NCBI GenBank assembly: GCA_002307905.1
Contig: DBUL01000091.1
Span: 1,700-14,161, forward strand
Source of the DNA: Rhizobiaceae bacterium UBA1291
GTDB taxonomy: Bacteria; Pseudomonadota; Alphaproteobacteria; Rhizobiales; Rhizobiaceae
Direction: 5' to 3'
DNA: 12,462 bases
Part shown: in pieces, positions 7,457-12,462 of the stretch
How the letters are laid out: each line of letters starts with the position of its first letter
Numbering within the stretch: position 1 is the first letter of the stretch
The notes under the pieces: model-generated
The model's input: only the letters and a program-made list of their open reading frames with translations
The model's database searches: none
What the model was told of the DNA's origin: nothing
Program-made: the position numbers and the translations under genes

Positions 7457-8443
7457 TTACCCGCGATGATGAACGTGCGGCGCGATCAGCCGGTTGTAGA
7501 TCTCGCGTGCCGCAGTCATGACATCGCTTGAAAGTGCCGGCAGGTCGGATGCCGACGCGTTCGCCTGCGCCTGGGCGGCGTTGCGCGCCCCTGGGATGAC
7601 CACGGTTACCGCATCGTGCATCAGGATCCAACGCAGCGCGAAGGCTGCCATCGCGGTGCCGGACGGGACCAGCTTGCGAACTTCTTCGACGGCCTGCAGT
7701 CCTGTCTCGAACGGAACGCCGGCAAAGGTCTCGCCAACGTCGAAGGCTTCGCCATGGCGGTTGAAGTTGCGGTGGTCTTCGGCCGCGAACTGCGTCTGCG
7801 GCGTGATCTTGCCTGACAGCAGGCCGCTTGCCAGCGGGACACGGGCAATGACTGCGACGTTGCGCCGTTTCGCTTCTTGAAAGAACAGGCCGGCGGGCCG
7901 CTGGCGGAACATGTTGAATATGATCTGTACGCTGACGACGCCGGGATATTCGATCGCCTTCAGCGCCTGCTCGGCGTTCTCCACACTCACCCCGTAATTG
8001 GCGATCTTGCCGGCCTGCCTGATCTCTTCAAGCCCCTCGAACACCTCAGGCCGGTAGTAGACCTCGGCCGGCGGGCAGTGCAACTGCACGAGGTCGAGCC
8101 GCTCGACCGCGAGATTCTTGAGGGAGCGATCGATGAAGCCCTCCAGATTGGCCTTGGTGTAGCCATCCGCCACATGCGGATTGAGTCTGCGTCCGGCCTT
8201 GGTGGCAACCATCGGCCTCGCTCCTTGTCGAGCCTTTAGCACATCGGCGATGATTTTCTCCGAGCGGCCGTCGCCGTAGACGTCGGCGGTGTCGATGAAG
8301 GTCATGCCGGCGTCGAGCGCCGCATTGAGCGCTGCCCGGCCGTCGGCCTCGGAAACCTCACCCCAGGAGCCGCCGATCTGCCAGGCGCCGAAACCAACGT
8401 CGCTGACGGTGAAGCTCGTTCGTCCGAACGGATGCTGTCGCAT
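7457..8443 (-). CDS. Aldo/keto reductase
   Basis: A 328-residue cytoplasmic NADPH-dependent oxidoreductase of the aldo/keto reductase superfamily. It reduces aldehydes or ketones, or oxidises sugar or polyol alcohols; the substrate cannot be read from sequence. The TIM-barrel family signature is clear. DTADVYGDGRSE (51-62) holds Asp51 and catalytic Tyr56, Lys82 lies in VATKAG, and His122 in LVQLHCPP. This completes the Asp-Tyr-Lys-His tetrad. The phosphate-binding segment VVIPGARNAAQAQANA is at 281-296. The start at 8443 gives MRQHPFGRTSFTVSDVGFGA and is preceded by GGAGG nine bases away. An upstream extension in the same frame lacks family similarity. It is transcribed towards the phytase-like gene and away from the membrane-protein gene at 8646. 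The C-terminus HVHHRG is histidine-rich but short. Confidence 0.95.
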   Translation of the reverse strand: MRQHPFGRTSFTVSDVGFGAWQIGGSWGEVSEADGRAALNAALDAGMTFIDTADVYGDGRSEKIIADVLKARQGARPMVATKAGRRLNPHVADGYTKANLEGFIDRSLKNLAVERLDLVQLHCPPAEVYYRPEVFEGLEEIRQAGKIANYGVSVENAEQALKAIEYPGVVSVQIIFNMFRQRPAGLFFQEAKRRNVAVIARVPLASGLLSGKITPQTQFAAEDHRNFNRHGEAFDVGETFAGVPFETGLQAVEEVRKLVPSGTAMAAFALRWILMHDAVTVVIPGARNAAQAQANASASDLPALSSDVMTAAREIYNRLIAPHVHHRG

Positions 8444-8467
8444 GATGATCTTCCTCCTTGATGAATG

Positions 8468-8508
8468 CTGCATCGTTGCAGTTAGCAAGGGGTAGGCGAC
8501 GGGGCAAG
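8468..8508 (-). promoter_or_regulatory. Possible promoter and operator of the aldo/keto reductase gene
   Basis: Reading the minus strand, CTTGCC (8508-8503) and CTAACT (8485-8480) are 17 bases apart and resemble alphaproteobacterial -35 and -10 elements. Directly downstream is the inverted repeat CTGCA-TCGT-TGCAG (8468-8481), a possible repressor site or short leader hairpin. The -10 match is only partial, so this is a tentative call. Confidence 0.33.
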
Positions 8509-8645
8509 GGCAACCTTGAGGGGCTGTCTGCGAATGGCTCAGTCCAGGAGCGCCGCAAAAACACCGTGATGGGCGGATAGGAGAAGGCGCTTTCCCTGCT
8601 TTCTCTCGAACCCGGTATGATGGCGTGACACTGCTATCCAAGCTC

Positions 8646-9728
8646 ATGAAGGTCTGGCGCCTCATCGCCTTGCTCGCCTTAGGCCTCGCGGGATGGAATC
8701 TCGTGTCAAACGTCTATCGCTCCGGGGTCATGCTGGGATTTGTCGATTCGGCGGCACTTGCGGAATACAGGCTCTATGCCGCGCCGACCGCCACCTTCGT
8801 TGCGGAGATCGAGCAGGCGATCGCCGATGGCGATCACGCCTATGCGACGGCGCTTCATGATCTCGGCATTCGTTTCGGCCATGACCTGTCGCCCGCGCTT
8901 CGGGAAAAGGCCGAGGGGACCGTGCTCGGGCGCGCCCTTGTTTCCGGTAGCCGGGCGGCAAAGGGCTTTGTCTTCGGCTCGCTCGACAGTGGAGCGGAGA
9001 TCGCCGGCTCTGTCACCAGCGATCTTGTTGGTATCGGCGACATTCGGGATTTCTCCGTCCAGGGTTTTCGTTATGTGGCGGGCGAAGACTATGACCCGAT
9101 CCTGCTGGGCTTGTCCGCCGTCGGGCTCGGCCTGACCTTCTCCACCTACGGCACCGTCGGAGCGGCAGCCGTTCCCGATGCCGGTTTGTCCGTTTTGAAA
9201 AACGCCTACCGCAGCCGCAAGCTCTCCGTCCCGCTCACCATCTATCTGAGGAAGACAGCGGCAAAACTTTTCGACCGTAGGCTGCTCAAGGCCGAACTTG
9301 CGGCGGCAACCGACGAAGGCGCCCTCGGGCTGGCACGGCTGCAAAAGGCCGCGGCCCGGTCGATGGACGGCACGGCTGCGCGCGCCTTGATGGACGATGC
9401 TGCCGTACTGGGCGCGATCGGAACGAAAGGCGGCATGCGCAGCTCCGTTGTGGCGCTGTCACTTGCCGAGAGCCCGCAGGAGCTTCGCAAGCTTCAACGG
9501 CTCTCAACGCGCTTCGGAGGTGAGTCGCATGCCGTGATGAAACTCCTCGGCCGTTCGGTTCTCGAGGTCGGCGCCGCGCTCTATGCACTGTTTTCGGCGC
9601 TTGCCGGTTTTGTCATTGCCGTTGCGCTGGCGCTGCTACGCTTGTCGCTACGTCTTGCTGTCCGGTTGTTCGGACGCATCAGCGCTATCCGTTCTGTTCC
9701 GGCGCTACGCGCTCTTCGCCTCGCCTGA
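8646..9728 (+). CDS. Uncharacterised membrane protein with a pretoxin-like hydrophobic segment
   Basis: I do not recognise a named family. From the ATG at 8646 the product has 360 residues. A GTG at 8625 would add seven residues, and neither start has a good ribosome site. TATGAT at 8616-8621 looks like a -10 element, which favours 8646. Residues 5-23 form an N-terminal membrane anchor. A central part reads GIGDIRDFSVQGFRYVAGED (129-148) and then a hydrophobic DPILLGLSAVGLGLTF stretch. This arrangement recalls the hydrophobic 'pretoxin' segments of polymorphic toxins, but no toxin domain follows. Residues 190-290 are helical and charged, and 305-335 make a second strong membrane segment followed by a very basic tail (RLAVRLFGRISAIRS). 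It is divergent from the reductase and is followed after 126 bases by the transporter. Function unknown. Confidence 0.75.
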   Translation: MKVWRLIALLALGLAGWNLVSNVYRSGVMLGFVDSAALAEYRLYAAPTATFVAEIEQAIADGDHAYATALHDLGIRFGHDLSPALREKAEGTVLGRALVSGSRAAKGFVFGSLDSGAEIAGSVTSDLVGIGDIRDFSVQGFRYVAGEDYDPILLGLSAVGLGLTFSTYGTVGAAAVPDAGLSVLKNAYRSRKLSVPLTIYLRKTAAKLFDRRLLKAELAAATDEGALGLARLQKAAARSMDGTAARALMDDAAVLGAIGTKGGMRSSVVALSLAESPQELRKLQRLSTRFGGESHAVMKLLGRSVLEVGAALYALFSALAGFVIAVALALLRLSLRLAVRLFGRISAIRSVPALRALRLA

Positions 9729-9813
9729 AACGCCACATCGCAAGCCACCTCCGTCACTCTCTGGTGCCATTGGCCCGCATCTGGAAAACCGATGCGCATC
9801 CCCGGCCGTAGAT

Positions 9814-9830
9814 ATGACAGGGCCTGTCAT
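9814..9830. promoter_or_regulatory. 17-bp perfect palindrome before the MFS transporter gene
   Basis: ATGACAGG-G-CCTGTCAT has two 8-base arms around one central base. It ends 24 bases before the transporter start, where an operator or a leader hairpin would sit. The regulator is unknown. Confidence 0.5.
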
Positions 9831-9854
9831 TTCACAGCGGCCTGGAGACCAACC

Positions 9855-11183
9855 ATGATCCTTCCGACGGTGCTGACGCGTCAATCCGCAGGGATTTGCG
9901 CCCTCTATGCCCTCCCGGCCATGCCGCTGGCGGTGATAGCGCTTCCCCTCTACATCATCGTACCGAGCTTCTATGCGGCGAGCTTTGCGATTCCGCTGGC
10001 CGCAATTGGAGGGGTTCTTCTCGCGATTCGCCTGCTCGACGCGGTGACCGACCCGCTTTTTGGCTGGCTCGCCGACCGGGTGACATGCCGTTTTGGTCGC
10101 CGACGCGGATTCTTCCTGGCCTCCCTGCCTTTGACCGCCCTGGCCGCCTTCATGCTGTTCTGGCCACCGGTCGATGCCGGCATTGCCTATCTCGCGCTCT
10201 GGGGCGCCGCGCTGTCGATCGGCGCCACCTGGACATTGCTGCCCTATACCGCTTGGGGCGCAGAACTCTCGGATGGCTATCATGAGCGCGTCCGCATCTC
10301 GGCCTGGCGAGAGGGGGCGACACTCATAGGGTCGCTCGTGGCCATTTCGCTGCCCTTCATCGGCGGACTGGAGCGCGTCGGCGACTTTCATGGTCTCGCC
10401 TGGATTGCGGTTTTCGTCGTGCTGCTGTTGCCGCTCGCCGGCAGCCTCGCCGTTTGGCGGGTGCCGGAGCCGATCGATCGATCGGTGCGGCAATTGTCCA
10501 TCAGAGAGGGACTGGCGCATCTTGTTGCCAATCGGCCATTCCTCCGGCTGGCGATAGCCTTTCTGCTCAACAGTTTCGCAAATGCCATCCCAGCTTCGCT
10601 CTTCATCTATTTCGTTACAGCGCGTCTGGCTGCACCCGGCTGGGAAGGGCCGCTTCTGTTTGCCTATTTTTTCGCCGCAATCGCCGGCGTTCCGCTCGCA
10701 GTCTGGACCTCGGCGCGGCTCGGCAAGCATCGTGCCTGGTCGATTTCCATGGCGCTCGCTTGCCTCGTGTTCTCGGGTGCCGGATTTCTCGGGGAGGGGA
10801 ATGTCGCTGTCTTTGCCGTGATCTGCGCGGCGACCGGCGTCCTGCTCGGCTTCGATCTCGCACTGCCGCCGGCCATTCAGGCCGATGTCATCGACAATGA
10901 TACCGTGCGCTCGGGCGAACAACGTTCCGGCCTCTATTTCGCCGCCTGGAGCTTCATCACCAAACTGTCCCTGGCGCTTTCGGCCGGCATCGTGTTTCCG
11001 CTTCTGGGCCTGGCCGGCTTTTCGACCACGCCGGGCTCATCGCAGAGCGCTACCTCACTGGAGGCGCTTGGAGCGCTCTATGCCTGGCTGCCGATTCTCC
11101 CGAAACTCGCTGCGATCGCCCTGATGTGGCGCTTTTCCCTCGATGAGGCGGAGCAGCAGAGGCTGCGCCAGCAGCTCGCGTGA
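9855..11183 (+). CDS. MFS transporter of the GPH (glycoside-pentoside-hexuronide:cation symporter) type
   Basis: A 442-residue inner-membrane protein with about twelve hydrophobic helices. It moves a small solute, in this family typically a sugar or glycoside with Na+ or H+. The loop between helices 2 and 3 carries RLLDAVTDPLFGWLADR (59-75) followed by the basic CRFGRRRGFF, which is the GPH/MFS_2 hallmark. A second family segment, ADVIDNDTVRSGEQRSG followed by LYFAAWSFITKL, lies in the C-terminal half, where MelB-type transporters have their conserved loop. The ATG at 9855 follows GGAG at good spacing; an ATG at 9792 is in frame but precedes the palindrome and lacks a ribosome site. The substrate cannot be predicted, and no sugar catabolic gene is adjacent. 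It is the last gene of the chromosomal-looking part of the window. Confidence 0.9.
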   Translation: MILPTVLTRQSAGICALYALPAMPLAVIALPLYIIVPSFYAASFAIPLAAIGGVLLAIRLLDAVTDPLFGWLADRVTCRFGRRRGFFLASLPLTALAAFMLFWPPVDAGIAYLALWGAALSIGATWTLLPYTAWGAELSDGYHERVRISAWREGATLIGSLVAISLPFIGGLERVGDFHGLAWIAVFVVLLLPLAGSLAVWRVPEPIDRSVRQLSIREGLAHLVANRPFLRLAIAFLLNSFANAIPASLFIYFVTARLAAPGWEGPLLFAYFFAAIAGVPLAVWTSARLGKHRAWSISMALACLVFSGAGFLGEGNVAVFAVICAATGVLLGFDLALPPAIQADVIDNDTVRSGEQRSGLYFAAWSFITKLSLALSAGIVFPLLGLAGFSTTPGSSQSATSLEALGALYAWLPILPKLAAIALMWRFSLDEAEQQRLRQQLA

Positions 11184-11205
11184 CGCGATCCAATCGTGCT
11201 GGCAG

Positions 11206-11218
11206 AAATAGCCTATTT
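11206..11218. repeat. 13-bp AT-rich palindrome AAATAG-C-CTATTT
   Basis: A perfect palindrome 23 bases after the MFS stop, followed by more T and A (TTTTTATC). It could be an operator, part of a promoter, or a weak terminator. It lies at the transition from chromosomal-type genes to accessory DNA. Confidence 0.4.
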
Positions 11219-11284
11219 TTATCGGAGAATGGTGGGCGATGAGAGGCCGCCATTTTCCTTTTATTGCGGGCTTTCTACCGGAAA

Positions 11285-11339
11285 TGAGACACATGGAATT
11301 GTTGAGCAAATTCAGCGTTCCGCAAATCGATGTGTCTCA
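11285..11339. repeat. 10-bp inverted repeat flanking a 35-bp core, upstream of the winged-helix gene
   Basis: TGAGACACAT (11285-11294) and ATGTGTCTCA (11330-11339) are exact inverted copies. GAGAC recurs at 11346-11350 and can pair with GTCTC at 11334-11338. A weak promoter (TTGTTG 11299-11304, 17 bases, GCAAAT 11322-11327) would lie between the arms, making the arms possible operator sites. A nicking-site or transposon-end role cannot be excluded. Confidence 0.5.
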
Positions 11340-11348
11340 CGCATAGAG

Positions 11349-11362
11349 ACCGCTTCGGCGGT
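11349..11362 (+). promoter_or_regulatory. UUCG-tetraloop hairpin in the leader of the winged-helix gene
   Basis: ACCGC (11349-11353) and GCGGT (11358-11362) close the loop TTCG. It lies 17 bases before the start codon at 11380. There is no T-run, so it is a leader hairpin rather than a terminator. Confidence 0.4.
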
Positions 11363-11379
11363 GCTTCACGGTGGCGCGA

Positions 11380-12402
11380 ATGGCTGACGCGTCGGAAAGG
11401 GTAGGGCGCGTTCGGAAGGGCCGTAAGGAGGGCGGTTTTACCGTTGTTCGGAATGACCTGATCAATCATCCCACGCTCGCCGTCGAGGCGAGGGCGTTGA
11501 TGATTTACCTATTGAGCCGTCCGGAAGACTGGGAACTGCGCATCACCGACGTTCGCCGCTTCCTCGGCAGGGACGGCAAGCCGTGCGGGCGGGACAAGGC
11601 CTATGGCGTCGTTCGGGAGCTGAAGCACGCCGGCTACCTCGTCATGTGTGAGGACGTTGACGGGCAGCATTTCGCGGGCGTCACCTATTACGTTTTTGAA
11701 GAGCCGGTGAGCGACCAGGACGAAGTACAGCGGCGGCATCGAAGCGGCGAAGATGCCCTGGTTGTCGATGAGAAAACCCCGCTTCCTGAAAAGCCGGAAG
11801 CGGCGCGTTTCCCGCTTCCTGATTTTACGGATACGGAAAACCCGGAAGGGACTAATAAAAGATATATACAAAACACTGATCCCCCCAGCCCCCCAGAACA
11901 GCGCAAGCGGACCCGTCGCAGGGGCTTGGGAGGGGAAGGTGTGGCCGATGCTGCGGCTAGCGCAAAGATCGCCGAGCCTTGGAGCCCCGAATGGGTCGAA
12001 CATCGGATCACGCTGCTGCGGCGAGGGCGTGAGGAACAGCCGTCGAAACCGTCACGGTTCATCGCTGCACTGATCGCCAAGGGCGGCGAGGCTGGCGAGA
12101 GGGAGCGCCTGGCGCATCAGGCCCGCACTTGCTGGCCGACTGTGCGGAAGATGGACGAGGCAACGCAGGACGCGCGCGGCTGGCGAGTGCCGGTAGAGCT
12201 GTTCGATCAGGACCTCGCCTCAAGGTATCGGTCGGTGCGCACCGACAGTGCCGAGTTCGTCGAATGGCAGGAAGCGCACAGAGCGCGAGGCTGGCCAGCC
12301 TTCCCCGTTCCAAGTCGAGCCGAGTGCGTGCGCCTGCCTGTCGAGGGCTTGGCGGCGCTGGACGTGCCGAACGACATGCAGGCGAAGGCGGTACGCCGAT
12401 GA
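11380..12402 (+). CDS. Winged-helix (HTH) DNA-binding protein of mobile-element type, possible replication initiator
   Basis: A 340-residue protein. Residues about 20-90, starting FTVVRNDLINHPTLAVEARA and running through LLSRPEDWELRITDVRRFLG to KAYGVVRELKHAGYLVM, form a winged helix. Domains of this kind are common in phage, plasmid and integrative-element proteins and resemble the DNA-binding part of lambda O-like initiators. A proline- and charge-rich linker follows (about 110-198), including PLPEKPEAARFPLPDF, then ENPEGTNKRYIQNTDPPSPP. The C-terminal part (WSPEWVEHRITLLRRG onward) is helical and unknown to me. The linker DNA holds short repeats and an AT-rich tract (see separate entries). 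The ATG at 11380 is preceded by GGTGG; a GTG at 11371 is possible. It overlaps the next gene by ATGA. Replication initiation is inference; a transcription regulator is the alternative. Confidence 0.72.
   Translation: MADASERVGRVRKGRKEGGFTVVRNDLINHPTLAVEARALMIYLLSRPEDWELRITDVRRFLGRDGKPCGRDKAYGVVRELKHAGYLVMCEDVDGQHFAGVTYYVFEEPVSDQDEVQRRHRSGEDALVVDEKTPLPEKPEAARFPLPDFTDTENPEGTNKRYIQNTDPPSPPEQRKRTRRRGLGGEGVADAAASAKIAEPWSPEWVEHRITLLRRGREEQPSKPSRFIAALIAKGGEAGERERLAHQARTCWPTVRKMDEATQDARGWRVPVELFDQDLASRYRSVRTDSAEFVEWQEAHRARGWPAFPVPSRAECVRLPVEGLAALDVPNDMQAKAVRR
11778..11848. repeat. Cluster of iteron-like short repeats inside the winged-helix gene
   Basis: CCCGCTTCCTGA occurs exactly twice (11778-11789 and 11811-11822), 33 bases apart, which is about three helical turns. 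GGAAGCGG (11796-11803) is an inverted copy between them. CCGGAAG appears at 11794-11800 and 11842-11848. The 33-base period keeps the reading frame and encodes PLPE/PLPD, so a protein-level repeat could explain part of it. Confidence 0.6.
11851..11880. other. AT-rich tract (24 of 30 bases A/T) inside the winged-helix gene
   Basis: ACTAATAAAAGATATATACA and the ten bases after it contain only six G or C. The rest of the gene is strongly GC-rich. It directly follows the repeat cluster, the position of a duplex-unwinding element in iteron-type origins. It encodes the linker TNKRYIQNTD. Confidence 0.6.
11881..11934. repeat. GC-rich imperfect dyad next to the AT-rich tract
   Basis: CCCCCCAGCCCC (11881-11892) can pair with GGGGCTTGGGAGGG (11921-11934) over 12 bp with single-base bulges at T11927 and A11931. 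The loop has 28 bases. It lies wholly within the coding sequence and encodes the PPSPP and RRRGLGG parts of the linker. Confidence 0.5.
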
Positions 12403-12462
12403 CGGGGAGGGGGGTGAAAACTCAGAAAAGCCTTCTTGCTCCGGACCCGCGTCCCCCCCACG
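12399..12462 (+). CDS. Start of an unidentified downstream gene, cut by the window end
   Basis: An ATG at 12399 overlaps the stop of the winged-helix gene as ATGA. AAGGCGG (12385-12391) lies seven bases before it. The frame stays open to the window end (21 codons, beginning MTGRGVKTQKSLLAPDPRPP). This suggests translational coupling and a common operon, but the piece is too short to assign a family, and the reading could be chance. Confidence 0.4.
   Translation, partial: MTGRGVKTQKSLLAPDPRPPH

Noticed and set aside
8617..8628. ATGATGGCGTGA as a three-codon upstream ORF overlapping the GTG start
   Set aside because: It overlaps a TATGAT box that more likely acts as a -10 element. There is no ribosome site, and it is too short to claim.
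9814..9830. Reading the palindrome as a second Pho box
   Set aside because: Pho boxes need tandem CTGTCAT units 11 bp apart. Here the units are inverted and no direct second unit is found at the right spacing.
11293..11346. Mini-ORF of 17 codons (MELLSKFSVPQIDVSHA)
   Set aside because: It lies entirely within the inverted-repeat region, is very short and has no convincing ribosome site. A leader peptide is possible but unsupported.
11196..11387. Open frame of 63 codons before the winged-helix gene
   Set aside because: It has no domain and no ribosome site, and it spans the repeats and hairpin of the control region.

Overview
The window reads as chromosomal DNA of an alphaproteobacterium of the order Rhizobiales, most likely Rhizobiaceae. 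The evidence is the clpX-lon-hupB gene order, a RibN-type riboflavin transporter behind an FMN riboswitch, rhizobial-style codon use (GC-rich, many -GC and -CG codons), and a PhoB box of the CTGTCAT-N4-CTGTCAT form. No species can be named from the sequence alone.

Left part (1-3692): protein quality control and nucleoid genes. The 3' end of clpX is closed by an intrinsic terminator. lon follows behind a convincing heat-shock (sigma-32 type) promoter and ends in its own terminator. Next is the HU gene hupB, again with a terminator. These are separate transcription units, each with its own hairpin and T-run.

Middle part (3693-11183): an FMN riboswitch (about 3833-3980) with a long structured leader controls a ten-helix EamA/DMT transporter that fits RibN. 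A perfect Pho box and a hairpin over the Shine-Dalgarno site precede a 732-residue secreted protein. That protein joins a choice-of-anchor-I-like propeller to a phytase-like (esterase-like) propeller and is probably a phosphate-starvation product. On the opposite strand and convergent with it is an aldo/keto reductase. Divergent from the reductase is an uncharacterised membrane protein with a pretoxin-like hydrophobic core. A GPH-type major facilitator transporter with a 17-bp palindrome in front of its start completes this part.

Right part (11184-12462): the content changes to accessory DNA. A structured intergenic region with a 10-bp inverted repeat leads into a winged-helix protein of the kind carried by phages, plasmids and integrative elements. 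Inside this gene lies a cluster of short repeats, followed by a 30-bp stretch with 20% GC in an otherwise GC-rich gene, followed by a GC-rich dyad. This layout resembles an initiator gene that carries its own origin, as lambda O does. A further gene starts with an ATGA overlap and runs off the window. No tRNA, rRNA, CRISPR array or complete insertion sequence was seen.

The points most worth a second look are the origin-like block in the accessory gene, the Pho box plus SD-masking hairpin, the anti-aptamer pairings of the FMN leader, and the two possible lon start codons placed around the heat-shock promoter.
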